The notes: generated by a model from the sequence alone, not told the origin. 64,000 nt of DNA from Lateolabrax maculatus (GCA_031216445.1 CM062218.1:16290501-16354500); one strand, 5' to 3'. Positions 1-10,680 are shown, numbered from the stretch's first letter. Program-made: numbers and translations.

Positions 1-264
1 ACAATCACAAGCGTTTATTTAGTACGAGGAGGGTTTAATACAATGACTGACAGAGACGAGAGCCGTTCAGGTATCTTTGTGAATATCAAAAATGGCTAGC
101 TGCCGATACGGAATGTTCAACGGTCGGCTACAGCTGCAGTATTTAACGGACTGGATGGAAAATTTTCTCTAAAAGAAGAACAAACAACTGCACTGAAACT
201 TTATGTTGATAAGAAATATGTGTTTGCCAAAATTCTGACAGGACGTAACGTCTGACAGGATGGC

Positions 265-395
265 GTCTCATCGCTCTGATTGGTTGTCTCCGCCCGTCGA
301 TAACGCCCCTTGGAAATCAAAAATGAACTGAGAGGTTCCAGACTAATACGCATTTGCAAATTAGTCTGCCGATGCCAAGCTACCAGAGCACTGAA
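265..395 (+). repeat. short interspersed element, copy 1
   Basis: Contains gattggttgtctccgcccg and cagactaatacgcatttgc. The same sequence occurs in opposite orientation at 36850-36957 inside a csmd2 intron, about 85% alike by eye. Probably a SINE or MITE fragment. Confidence 0.6.
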
Positions 396-569
396 CTGCT
401 CATTCTCTCCGCATGGGAGCAGCAACAACTGGCCCTGTCTCAGTACTAAGGCTATTGGCCGATGTCTTCACCTGCCTACAAACATTACCTCCGGTCCGAG
501 GCTCAGCCAGCCCCCCCATCCAAAAAAAGCTCCTCCTGGTCACAGAGGTTTTACCTGGTGCAATCCTTT

Positions 570-775
570 AGGGGGTCCCTGCTGCTGCTCTCCCTGCCCT
601 TCCTCGTGCATATGTGGAAAGCATAAGGCATGGTTCGCCTGGTATGACCATTGGCGGTCCTTGCTGCTGCTACTCTCCCTGCCTTAAGCTTTCTATGCAT
701 GCGCACGAAAGGGCAGGGAGGTGTGCTTCCCTGCCTTAAGCATTCCACGTATGCACCTGGAAGGGCGGGGAGGTC
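570..775. repeat. tandem hairpin-like repeats
   Basis: Three related passages begin with ctctccctgcc or cttccctgcc. Two of them end in a complementary gggcagggag (673-720) or gggcggggag (726-772), giving two adjacent imperfect hairpins with loops containing an atgc(g/a)c core. Origin unknown; no gene recognised in 1-870. Confidence 0.45.
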
Positions 776-869
776 CCAGAACAGAGAATATTGCCAAATA
801 CATCTTACTACAAATATATTTACTGCATGTAGATCAAGTTTCTTTGATAAAGTGGTCCTGACTAAAACT

Positions 870-1757
870 GTCTAAATGAGTGAGTTTTGAGCATCCTTTG
901 CTGTATATTGTAACATGTAGTGGGTAATATCCCTGTAGAGTTGCCCCTCAAAAAATTGATCTTAGAGAATATGACCGCACAAAAACCGCCCCACGGCTAC
1001 ACCAGTGCACATCTGAGTGGTAAATTAAGTTCCCCTATTGCGAATCAAATTCTGACAAGAACGCCATAAACTCCTGATGATTAAGTGCTCGTGCCTGAAT
1101 GTTTCAGATACTGTATCCACCCTGTCTGTCCTCAGAATTACCACCTGTCAGTAGTTTCTCTGTGCAGAGCGCTTGTTTTTATCTCCTAACCTCCACAAGT
1201 TGATAGTTGCTGCTCTGTGCGCACAAGAGGACACAAGATTCCATTTCAACAAAATAAAAAAAAAAATGCTGGATTTACAGGATAAAAACCAGTGTAAATT
1301 ATGAAATTAATAACACTTGGGGAGGTACAGTCAACGTGGAGCCTCAATGTCACTACCGGATGAACAGAAAGACTCCAGTGTGTAAAAATATTTGATTTTA
1401 TATTTGAATAAAAACAGTAATATTAAGAGAACTGCATCAAGCACTGCCATTCAACTCATTTTTTAACAGCCTATTTATACATACAGATGAAGCAAATATC
1501 TTTAATGTATTTAAAGGTGTATTTAAGAGCTAAAAGAATTAAACTGTGGATGAAATGCATTGAAACAAAACATACATATTTTATTGAATTTTCAATTCGC
1601 TTTAATTTGCATGTATAATATTACACAGTAGATAAACATCAAAAAGCCTCAGTTCATCAATGTAATATCAACATTAACTTGGGTAAAGATGGGGGAAATA
1701 TCTTTCCTATGTCTGAAGAGCATGATCAACAAAACGGGCACAATTTTTATGACCCCT

Positions 1758-1788
<31 letters not shown>

Positions 1789-2117
1789 GCGGGAATCCTC
1801 TGTGCAGATCTCCTGACAATTGTAAAACCTGCTAATGAGATGGATTTGAAATGTGAGAGTTACAGAAACCTCCATACAAACCTCCATATAATACAGCACA
1901 ACAAGCCTCTACACTGACATTGCATCACCTCATAAAATTGTAACAAAGGTGTAAGCATGTAGTTGCTTTGTTTTGGTCTCCACCAACTCCAGAAGGAACA
2001 ATCATTTTACTGTTATTTTAGCTGCTAAATGTTCACTCAATGCCACGACTGCCTGATTACTGCTGGATGTACATATACAACGAAGCACTGCACTCCTCTC
2101 CCCAACACTGTCTATAT
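870..2117 (+). repeat. dispersed repeat block, left copy, part 1
   Basis: Aligns by eye with 10680-12165. For example 1078-1180 is nearly identical to 10918-11015, and 1917-2110 to 11938-12170. Both carry the same short fish-repeat passages (caccaactccagaaggaa, agctgctaaatgttcactca). No coding potential recognised. A (TA)n run sits at 1757-1784. Confidence 0.75.
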
Positions 2118-2362
2118 CACATGTGTCAAACTCAAGGCCCGTGGGCCAAATGTGGCTCGCTATGTCATTTTATGTGGCCCAGGAGAGCTTGTGCATGATT
2201 TAGACTGCTTTAAAGCGCGCATTGACCATAAACTACATCTCCCACAATGCATTCGCACAGAGCATTCGATTGTTACCCATAAAGGCGACGGTATCTCACC
2301 ACTAGCTAGACGTCAAGGCGATTTTCCCAACAAGTGGAATTGAGAATTTTCCATAAATTAAC

Positions 2363-3770
2363 CCAAACATGTCCAAGAAGATGAAAATCGATGCACAAAG
2401 AAAAACAATGCAGCAGTGAAAGCTGGCTTTATTGTGGCTGAGGAAATCGCCCGAGCTTCAAAGTCTTTTTCAGAGGCTGCAGTTTTTGAAGCAGTGCATG
2501 CTGAGTTTAGGAACTAGCAGGAAATCTAGCAACACAGCTGGTCGAAGAGACATGCAGCTGTCTAGCTTTTTCGTTAGCTATGGATGAAAGCACAGACAAC
2601 GTGGATACAGCGCATCTGTCCATTTTTATTAGAGGCGTGAAGCCGGACCTCTCTGTCACTGAGGAGCTCTTGGATGTAGCCGCCATGCATGGGACCACAA
2701 TGGGCCCGGACATTTTTTGATGCAGTGGAGAAAGTCCGTAAGTAAAAATAAATTGCCGTGGGAAAAGTTGGTGGGACTAACTACAGATGGTGCACCTGCA
2801 ATGTGTGGAGGAAAAAAATTGCAAAAAAGTAACTGTCACACGCCCCTGATAACGTATCATTGCATTATCCATCAAGAAGCTCTGTGTGGAAAGGTTCTGG
2901 AGCTGGATGATATAACCAGCTGCTCTTGCAGGTGGTGGGCTCAGAGCATGGAGATGTGCCGTACCATACAGAAGTGAGGTGGCTGAGTAGGTGCAAAGTC
3001 CTCATACGATTTTTTGAACTTAGTGAAGAAGTTGCTCTTTTCATGCAAAGCAAAGGAAAACCCTTGCCTGAACTATCAGATCCAAACTGGCTGTGTGACT
3101 TTGCTATGTTGTGCGACATAACTGAGCATCTCGCTCAGCTGAATCAGAAACTGCAGGGACGTAAACAAGTCATCACACAGATGTCCGACATGATCACAGC
3201 TTTCCAGCGTAAACTCGACCTATGGAAGTGCCAGGTGGAACAGGACAATCTCGTCCACTTTCATGTTTGTCAAAGCATCTCAGCCTCAGTTCCCGATGCC
3301 TTTTCATGCGCTCGGTTGGCTATCAAACTGAACCGGTTAATAAGTGAGTTTGATCGGTGCTTCTCTGACTTTAAAGTGCAGCACTCTGGTTTTGACATCT
3401 TTGCCAATCCTTTCACCATCGACGTCTGCAGTGCGCTCCATCACCTTCAGATGGAGTTAATTGAGCTTCAAAGCCATAGTGGTGTGAGAGCAAAGTTCCA
3501 GGATGCTGCAATCGAGGACTTTTACCGTCTACTGCCCCCTGGTTTGATGCCACAGCTCCGACTTCATGCTGCTTGAGTTCTGTCCATGTTTGGGAGCACC
3601 TATCTGTGTGAACAGATGTTTTAAATAATGAATTTAAACAAGACCAAGGACAGATCAGGCATTACCGATGACAACCTCCACGCTGTTTTGCGGATTGCCT
3701 CAGCACAAGACCTAAAACCAGACATTGACACTCTGACCAAGGGAAAACGGTGTCAGACATCCAGCCAGAA
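2363..3770 (+). pseudogene. hAT transposase remnant (GTF2IRD2/Charlie-like)
   Basis: Fragments in several frames on the + strand: AGFIVAEEIARASKSFSEAA, LAMDESTDNVDTAHLSIFIR, GLTTDGAPAMCGG, CIIHQEALCGK, HTEVRWLSRCKVL, DKR-like LTKGKRCQ near the end. These are hallmarks of hAT-family transposases of the Charlie group, the family that gave rise to GTF2IRD2 C-termini. Frameshifts, stops and an internal deletion between the AEF and SLAM segments make it non-functional. The longest open piece is 2926-3576 (216 codons). Confidence 0.85.
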
Positions 3771-3996
3771 AAAATTGGTAAACATTTTTATAAACCTTAA
3801 TTAAAATAGAATGTATTCATACTAAGACTCAGAACAGTAGAATATGTATTCAATTTAATGATTGTGTTTGCATTTTGTTTTGTGTTTGTTATTTCCAGAA
3901 CATGATCTAATAATGAGGATGTGTGTGAGATGGCGTCTCAGGGTGAGGAGGGATCTACTTGGTGTGTTCAAGGACAGGCAGCATCCCCTCATTGTA

Positions 3997-4172
3997 TTTT
4001 TTTTTTTATTATTATTATTTTTTTAAAAATATAATTATTAAGTAGACAGCACAAAATAACACAAACAGTAAGAGAACACACAAACACAAATTCATTACAA
4101 ATTGAGACAAGAAAGAAAGAAAAAAAAGAAAAATACTGACGCAAACAGAAAACCAACTATATATTAATATAT
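3997..4172 (-). mobile_element. small insertion inside the hAT element, flanked by a 9-bp direct repeat
   Basis: A block of about 175 bases, T-rich at its left edge (poly-A on the minus strand), is bounded on both sides by cctcattgt (about 3988-3996 and 4173-4181). A target-site duplication plus an A-rich tail suggests a LINE-mediated insertion on the minus strand, a SINE or a 5'-truncated LINE end. The family is not recognised. Confidence 0.6.
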
Positions 4173-4342
4173 CACCTCATTGTTGTTCTTTTTGTAAAAT
4201 GCTACGTATGTCATACATGTTGGTTGTGCCATAGTCCTGCCCCCCTTGACTGTGACAAAAAAAGTCATGAATGAAGTTAAGCGTTAATATCATAACTTGC
4301 TCATAATATTTTTCTTTATTGACTTAAAATTTAAGTACTTGA

Positions 4343-4392
4343 ACTTGAATCAGTGTTCAAACTATGTAAATAGTTTGAACACTGATTCAAGT
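4343..4392. repeat. perfect 22-bp inverted repeat
   Basis: Arms 4343-4364 and 4371-4392 are exact reverse complements, separated by tgtaaa. It lies in the 3' non-coding part of the hAT element. Confidence 0.85.
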
Positions 4393-4592
4393 AATGTGGG
4401 TTTTTTAAACTGAACATTTATTTTTACATCTTTCCAAATGCATATGTAATACTTGTAACTTCAATACATAATAAATACAGAAACAGTTATTTACAATGTA
4501 ATAAGGTGTAGTTTAATTTATTTTAAATTACATTGCATTTTGTTACATTCATACTGTTAATCTGGCCCTTAGAGGGGAAGCATTATGCTGAG

Positions 4593-6540
4593 ATATATAT
4601 ATATATACACACACACACATACATAAATAATCTATGAATGTTTTTATATATATAGTATGTCGATGCAACATAGCATTGTGGAGAGGAGTGCACCACATCG
4701 TTGTCATTGCTGTGTCCAACAACCTTGTGTGTCTTTTACATGTAAGAAAAAACACTGAACATTATCACAATGACCATAAAAACTGCGTATACTAACAGGC
4801 GTGTTAGTATTGGGAAATGTTATTGAAAATAGTAACTTAGTACTGGCTGTCCATCAGTAGCTAGCTGCGGTTAACATTAGATACCAGGAAGACTCCAGTC
4901 ATGCGAGTGTACAGGCAGAGTGCCTGCAGGTACGCAGGTGTAATGGCTATAAAACTGTTCAAAAGTGGCAGACAAAACATTTAATACATTTCTTTATTTC
5001 CCCATAGGTTTACCGGTAAGAACAACGGTTGTAATGTGTTAGGCTGTGTACATGTGGCATGTCTTTGTCACGAGGAACATGCTGGTGGTAAAATATCCCT
5101 GTACAAAGTAGTTTTACAAAGTGAATTTAGTGAGGCTAAACGTGACGTGTTGTCCGGCGTGCAGTTGTGGTTACGCCGGCAGAACGTGACAGAGACGTAC
5201 CGAGGAGCGCCGCTCAGTAAGAAAGCCGGTTCCGTCTGAATTCATTTTGTATGGTTCAAATAGCAATGCAAATGTGTGAAAGAGTAAGGAATATAGTGTT
5301 CATGAAATGAACAGGTGCGTAACCACGATATGTGTGGCAAAGTTAAAGCAAGAGTGACATGTATTAAAAATTAAATGAGAAACGGCAGTAAGGACAGTAT
5401 TGTGCAACGCACATCTAATATGCTGTTCGTTTAAAGGTGCAGAGAATGTATTGTGCGAAATGTTTAGTTCCTTAAAGGGACAATACATATTTGTTTGTCG
5501 TAGTTCATTAAGGAGAAAGGCCATATATTTCACGTAGTGTTGGCTATCAAAGGTACAGTGTGTATTTTCTATTGTGCATTGTGTTGGAAATGTAGTGCAA
5601 ATATTTCTGTGTATTTCCCCTAACAGGGGTGTAACACAGGTAGGCTGGCCGTCCAATCATTTCATTGGGGCCGAATGAAATGACTGGACGGGCTTATTAC
5701 AGGCCTGTGTGACGCACACAAAAGATGTAGTCACATTTTTTCTTAATGTTTTATCTACTTAAAGGTTTGGTAATTATGTGTATTCCAGTTCTTGCTGATG
5801 ATTAATATTAAGTTTTGAGGGACTTTTAGTCAGTCTTTGTGGACTTTGCCGACTGAAAGCGTGCTCTGTGCTCTTGTTGGCTCTCTCGTCGTACTGCTAC
5901 GAGGAGTCAGTGCAGTAACAGCCTAACGTTTTCCCGTCTGCTCATTTAACCTTTTTATCAGAACAACTGTTCGCATGGCTGCATACCTGGGACCTGCAAC
6001 ACCTGCAACAGCCACAGAGACTGGATTTTTCTCTTTTTTGTGTCAGAGTATTTGATTTATTGATTGCTGTCAGGATGTAAAGAGACTTTAAAAATAAAAA
6101 TTAAAAAAAAAGCTTCTAAAAATATAAATTGCATACTCTGCATTTAACATTTCATCACCTTTTAATTTGAACTTGTTCGCAAATGGTTGCTTACTTACAC
6201 ATCCAGCAGTTATGGAGCAACATTATCATTCATATGGAGTTGGCTACTTGGCAAATTTAAGTCCAATAATCACTCTCTTTTCACTCTGTTTTAGGTCTCT
6301 ACTAAATCCTGAAGGATTGGGAAATATCTGGCTCTAAATGGTCCACTATGTTCACTGGCTAGCTTAGTTCTGAGCAGGTAGTTTACCGCTGGGGATCATC
6401 AGAGATTTTTTTAATTTTATTGTATTCAGTCAGGAATATGAGCAATATGAGCAATGAGAGTGAGCCATAACAGTAGGTGCTGGCAGCTAAATTGATATCT
6501 GGTTCCAGGAATATCAACAACTCAATGGCATGTTGGTTAG
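4593..6540 (+). repeat. dispersed repeat block, left copy, part 2
   Basis: Resumes homology to the right copy after the hAT insertion. 4640-4740 matches 12215-12310, 4845-4940 matches 12335-12430, 5640-5905 matches 12430-12745 and 6405-6465 matches 12755-12815. It also holds stretches missing from the right copy (about 4750-4830, 4940-5635 and 5910-6400). Confidence 0.7.
5651..5689. repeat. 16-bp imperfect inverted repeat shared by both repeat copies
   Basis: Arms gtccaatcatttcatt (5651-5666) and aatgaaatgactggac (5674-5689) pair at 15 of 16 positions. The right repeat copy keeps a similar hairpin at about 12439-12480 with further mismatches. Confidence 0.6.
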
Positions 6541-6903
6541 GACAGATGAGCGAAGGCAGGAGTTCCATTCCATTCTTTTATTAGGGAATAGTTTGAACCG
6601 GTTTGTCTGACAACAGAAAAAAAAAGGATAAAAAAGGATATCACTTTTGAACAACACGAAGAACAGAAGGGTTTAGTTGAAATCTTTATTGTAGAGACAC
6701 AAAGCCACAAAGAGTGAGCTGTGCTGGTGTGAGAGGCAGTGACCAGGCTGCAATCGGGTTCCCTGGTGATGGCAGTGCTTGGTTGTCCTCCGCTCGTTGA
6801 TGTGAGGTTCTGGAAGTCAACAGTCAGGTTTCCGACACACTCATGTCTTGGTAGAGCTACAGAGAAATATTGTATATTCATTTCAAATATTGCTACTGTT
6901 CGT
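6541..6903. other. unassigned stretch between repeats
   Basis: No gene or known repeat recognised. The minus strand has an AATAAA at 6685-6690, which could serve as a poly(A) signal for transcripts of the HIPK-like tail copies. That is speculation from position only. Confidence 0.3.
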
Positions 6904-7065
6904 ATCTACTCACCTCTCCACTACACACCCCATACCACATCATCCTCATCGGCTCCCTTTGTTTTCAGCACTGGCCGAGCCCGACTCTCGGTCCGTGTGC
7001 CCTTGAAAGAGGTGCGCTGGGGTGGTGCCGCTCATCCAGGACGCACCTCCCGATCAGGTTGAACT
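6904..7065 (-). pseudogene. diverged HIPK-like tail fragment, copy A
   Basis: Matches 8030-8185 closely along about 155 bases (shared stretches on the + strand include cccgactctcggtccg). On the minus strand copy B gives LKRKGDDEDDVVWG, which resembles KRKVDDEDGKMGE of the HIPK-like last exon. It is therefore probably an older tail copy. Short, so the call is tentative. Confidence 0.4.
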
Positions 7066-7139
7066 ATACAGTGTGGGTAGAATGACAGCCGCTGCTGCAT
7101 GTGGATGGACCTGCATAGCCCCTTCCCATCAGACTTCAC

Positions 7140-7590
7140 CATGAGTCATTTTCGTTTTAACACATGGTGAGACTCGACTCTGGGTCCAGCTGCAGCTGCA
7201 GGTGGATAGACCTGCATAGCATAGCATACCTCTTTCTGTCACCATCTGAACTTTTATAGTGGTCAGAGTTTCTTTGTCGGCACCCCACATCTTCACCATC
7301 AGCCACCTTTCTCTTAATCCCTTGGCTGATGCAACTTTTGGTCTGGCTGCTTTTAGGGGGATGTTTGCTGACATGGAAATGGACGGCCTGGGCTGGGTGA
7401 CTCCTCAAAGCAGTGCTAGCCTGGATGTATTTGGTAGAATCCAGGCTGCTGCTGGATGACTTGACCCTTTTGGACAGGTGAGAGGTTTCACCCATCTTCC
7501 CATCCTCATCATCAACCTTTCTTATTATCCCTGACTTGGTCTGGGTATTAGTGCAGGGATGTGGGTTGATGCAGTGGGGCTGGCTCGGGC
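7140..7590 (-). pseudogene. partial duplicate of the HIPK-like last exon
   Basis: Nearly identical over most of its length to 8550-8786. It reads MGETSHLSKRVKSSSSSLDS as the intact exon does, then SCISQGIKRKVADGEDVG, where the intact copy diverges. An open frame covers 7495-7157 (112 codons). No kinase exons accompany it, and it breaks off at about 7590 into GC-rich repeat. Confidence 0.65.
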
Positions 7591-7639
7591 ATCTGGAGTC
7601 CTACCTGATGCATCTCCTGTTTTGGTGTCAGGGGGTCCC

Positions 7640-8010
7640 GGTTGACACGTCTCTTGTTCTCTAGTGGCCTCACCCGCAGTGACTCCGCCCTGGAGTCGGC
7701 TCACCCGCCTCGGCCTCACCCCCCCCTGGCTCCGCCCCCTGAGTTGGCCTCACCCGCCGTGGCTCTGCCCCCGGAGTCGGCAGCACCTGCTGTGGCCTCA
7801 CCTAGTGTGGCTCCGCCCCCGGAGATTTCAGAATCCCAACTCCCTGGGTCCTCCGACTTTTCTGACACTCGAGCGGCCAATGCCCCTGGGTTCCCCGAGT
7901 TTTCTGAGGCCCGATATTTCTGCCGCCCCAGCAGCACAGTTCCCCTAACTTTCCGAGTTTCCCCTGACTCCCAGTATTCAGGACGTCTGCCTGAGGTATA
8001 TATTAATTTC
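7640..8010 (+). repeat. GC-rich, proline-rich repeat block, copy 1
   Basis: C-rich DNA that on the + strand reads short Pro/Ser/Ala repeats (LASPAVALPPESAAPAV) and then GFPEFSEARYFCRPSS. The second half is repeated at 8180-8375. It is repetitive and flanked by kinase-tail copies. I do not recognise its origin; a transposon-borne satellite is possible. Confidence 0.6.
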
Positions 8011-8029
8011 AAATCTCGTTACTTCTGTA

Positions 8030-8215
8030 TCTACTCACCTCTCCTCTAAACACACCCCATACCACATCATCCTCATCGTCTCCCTTTCTTTTCAGCACTG
8101 ACCGAGCCCGACTCTCGGTCCGGCTACTCCTTGAAAGATGTGCGCTGTGGTGGTGGCACTCATCTAGGATGCTCCTCCCGTCGATTCCAGAATCCCAACT
8201 CCCTGGGTTCCCCAA
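8030..8215 (-). pseudogene. diverged HIPK-like tail fragment, copy B
   Basis: The minus strand reads SILDECHHHSAHLSRSSRTE and LKRKGDDEDDVVWG in one frame (ORF 8215-8009). It is the second copy of the segment at 6904-7065 and sits between two blocks of proline-rich repeat. Confidence 0.4.
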
Positions 8216-8375
8216 GTTTTTTGATGCCCCAGCAGCCGATGCCCCTGGATTCCCCGAGTTTTCTGCCGTCCGATATTTCTGCCGCCCCAGCAGCCTAGTT
8301 CCCCGAGTTTACCCTGATCCCAGCGGCCCAGTTCCCCCTTACCTCCCAAGTTTCCCCTGACTCCCAGCATTCAGG
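8180..8375 (+). repeat. GC-rich, proline-rich repeat block, copy 2
   Basis: About 80-90% like 7820-8000 by eye. It reads APGFPEFSAVRYFCRPSS on the + strand, like APGFPEFSEARYFCRPSS in copy 1. Both copies end in a shared stretch around cctgactcccag. With the adjoining tail fragments it forms a duplicated module. Confidence 0.6.
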
Positions 8376-8488
8376 CAGTCCACCTGAGGTCCCCCATGAC
8401 TCTGATTAGTTGTGTGTTCATATATGTTCCTGGGTTTCCTTTTTTTCTCTGTCCGGTCCTTGTCGTGTGACTCGTCTGTGTGGAGTAT

Positions 8489-10079
8489 TTACCTGTGTCC
8501 TGACTCGCCTTTTTGGTTAATCCCTTGGCTGATGCAACTTTGGGTCTGGCTGTTTTTACAGGGATGTTTGCTGACATGGAGATGGGCTGGGTGACTCCTC
8601 AAAGCAGTGCTAGCCTGGATGTATTTGGTAGAATCCAGGCTGCTGCTGGATGACTTGACCCTTTTGGACAGGTGAGAGGTTTCACCCATCTTCCCATCCT
8701 CATCATCAACCTTTCTTTTTATCCCTGACTTGGTCTGGGTATTAGTGCAGGGATGTGGGTTGATGCAGTGGGGCTGGCTCGGGCCACTCCTCTCAGCAGG
8801 AGGAGGAGGAAGGTTCTGCTGGACAGGCTTGGAGGAGGGCTGCTTCGAAGACCCACACACAACGTCTCCACCATCAGAAGTCTGGGTCTCCTGACAGACG
8901 TCCATTATCTTAAAGCTGGACTGAACACTGCAAGACAATGAATCATTCCATCAGCCAACTTCATCACCCATGTGACTACAAAATACATAGAGTAAGATAG
9001 AAGATGCATCATTATGTCCCCTAAATGGTCTGTAGTAAAAATGTGTGTTCTGAGTTCAGCAACAAAAGTGCAGGTTGGGCATTAATGGAAAACCGTAACT
9101 TAATATAATTAATGTAAATGTTAAATATACTTCATGAAATCACAGTATTGACTTACTGGGAGCTGAGGGGGTACATGCTGCTCATTTGGCGCATGCTGGT
9201 GAACTGATGCTCTAGCACCTGACGGGGTGTTATCCGTCTGGTAGCATCGAGCTGCAGCATTCCCTTCATCAGGTCCACAAACATCAGCACAGCGGTAATT
9301 TCTGCAACTTTATCTGCAGCACTTTCACGATTGATGGCCCAAGGTCAGGGGTAGCTTCAATCACATCCAAGAGATTTCTGAGTGTTTTAGTTTTTTAAAT
9401 GTGAATGATCAAAAAGAGAACCTACAGGCAGGAGGTCATCCAGAGAGCTCAACTTAAACCTCCTGGTCTCCATCGGCTGAATCCCTGTCTCTCTGTGGAA
9501 CTGTTCTGGTGACTAAACAGACAGTGTTGTTGTTAGCAGTGATATTCTGAGTACAGTAAACTTAGACAAAACCAAATATTTCATAGTCTGTTAGAAATGT
9601 GAGCAAGAAAGAGGAACATTTACACCCATTGGGTGGTAGTGGGAGTAAAACATTTGAATTACAACAAAACTGAACAACAACAATTAACCAGACAGAAATT
9701 CTATGCTGTACAGTCAGATCAGCAGTGATGAAGTGGTAGGTACCTTGAGTTTCCAGACACTGGTAGTGGAGTTGTAGTATCTCTGGAAGAAACTGCCAGT
9801 CTTCTGTCCAACAGTGAGCAGGTTGTCTGGTGGCTGGCCCTGAGTCTCCACTATGTACCTCATCTGAAGATACAACAACGTCAAGTCACACTGGGAATGT
9901 ATTCACTATATATATGCAAGTAAATCATAAGATGACAGAGAAAAGTAATTCTTACCATATCATATTCACTCCGGCCGGGGTACAGAAGAGTGCCGAGGTA
10001 CAGAATAGCAGCAATGCAGCCCAGAGACCACATATCTATGGCCTCTGTGAATGGAAGTCCCAAAAGAATCTCCGGAGAC
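8489..10079 (-). CDS. HIPK-like protein kinase, C-terminal part only (5 exons, 5'-truncated)
   Basis: Five exons chain in phase into 305 codons plus stop: 10079-9956, 9863-9744, 9512-9422, 9301-9157 and 8927-8489. Exon 1 has SPEILLGLPFTEAIDMWSLG and YPGRSEYDM, the kinase APE/DxW region. Exon 2 has MRYIVETQGQPPDNLL. Exon 3 has TPEQ-like SPEQFHRETGIQPMETRRF. Exon 4 has LMKGMLQLDATRRITP. Exon 5 has HVQSSFKIMDVCQE, matching the post-kinase segment of homeodomain-interacting protein kinases (nuclear Ser/Thr kinases), then a Ser- and Lys-rich tail with KRKVDDEDG and SKRVKSSSSS, possible nuclear localization signals. Exons for the N-lobe, HRD and DFG motifs are not found upstream, where LINE and repeat sequence begins. 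It is either a truncated pseudogene or a fragment of a recently active lineage-specific copy; as it stands it cannot encode an active kinase. Confidence 0.78.
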
Positions 10080-10201
10080 CTGAGAGAGGACAGACAACCA
10101 TGATCATGATCTATCCATGAAGACAATTTTTACTACAGTATTATCTACTATGACTTTTACTACTACTGCAGTAAAAGCCCTCACAGAGAGTGTGGATGTG
10201 C

Positions 10202-10279
10202 GAGGAAGGGATGTTCATTCTGGTCGGTGTTTACATCCCACCGCAGGCCAACGTGCAGGAGGCCCAGCGCACACTGCAA
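10202..10279 (+). mobile_element. non-LTR retrotransposon endonuclease fragment
   Basis: One frame reads EEGMFILVGVYIPPQANVQE followed by AQRTL, the typical APE-type endonuclease segment (VYIPPQ) of fish LINEs. Only about 26 codons survive. It lies just upstream of the first remaining HIPK-like exon, so an insertion or rearrangement here may have removed the rest of that gene. Confidence 0.6.
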
Positions 10280-10592
10280 ATTCAATATTCACCCTCCTTT
10301 CAGTTCCTGTTCCCCACCAACTCCATAAGGAAATATCTGGCTCTTTAGCTACCAAGCTCATTATCTTCTCACTGTTTTTGAGAGCGGTGAGACCTAACCA
10401 AAGATGACAATTGTTTAACTGACATTATACAACTTGAATGAGTTGAACTTGACATGCAGAAAAAAACATGGAGTAAATACTGCAACATGCTACTGTGTGG
10501 GCACATTTGAGCAGGAACTGATTGTTGAAAATCAAGTTGTCCAATAGTTACAGTGTTGCTGAGCTGTGCTCATCTGATATAACTCTAGACCA

Positions 10593-10680
10593 GGGGTGTC
10601 CAAACTTTTCATGCCAGGGGCCATGTGGAGAAAAAAGTTTACAGTCCTGGGCCAGGAGGCTTTTAATTTAAGAATCTGTC
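10593..10680 (+). mobile_element. hAT-type terminal sequence fragment
   Basis: Begins caggggtgtccaaactttt, the common terminal inverted repeat of vertebrate hAT elements, followed by ccaggggccatgtgg. No partner end was found nearby. It borders the right dispersed repeat copy. Confidence 0.6.

Larger units (their letters stand above)
2118..4592 (+). mobile_element. decayed hAT (Charlie-type) DNA transposon
   Basis: About 2.47 kb, present in the left repeat copy and absent from the right. The left end begins near catgtgtcaaactcaaggcc, a hAT-like terminal sequence. The interior codes a broken transposase. On the right it ends in ctggcccttagagg-type sequence and then runs directly into a TA/CA microsatellite, so the right terminal inverted repeat appears lost. 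Edges are uncertain by a few bases. Confidence 0.75.

Noticed and set aside
7642..8049. 135-codon proline-rich + ORF as a real gene
   Set aside because: It consists of repeated GC-rich units with a second copy next door and no clear start or exon context; treated as repeat.
10117..10407. 96-codon + ORF as a protein gene
   Set aside because: The true coding signal lies in a different frame (LINE endonuclease scrap at 10202-10279); the rest is repeat.
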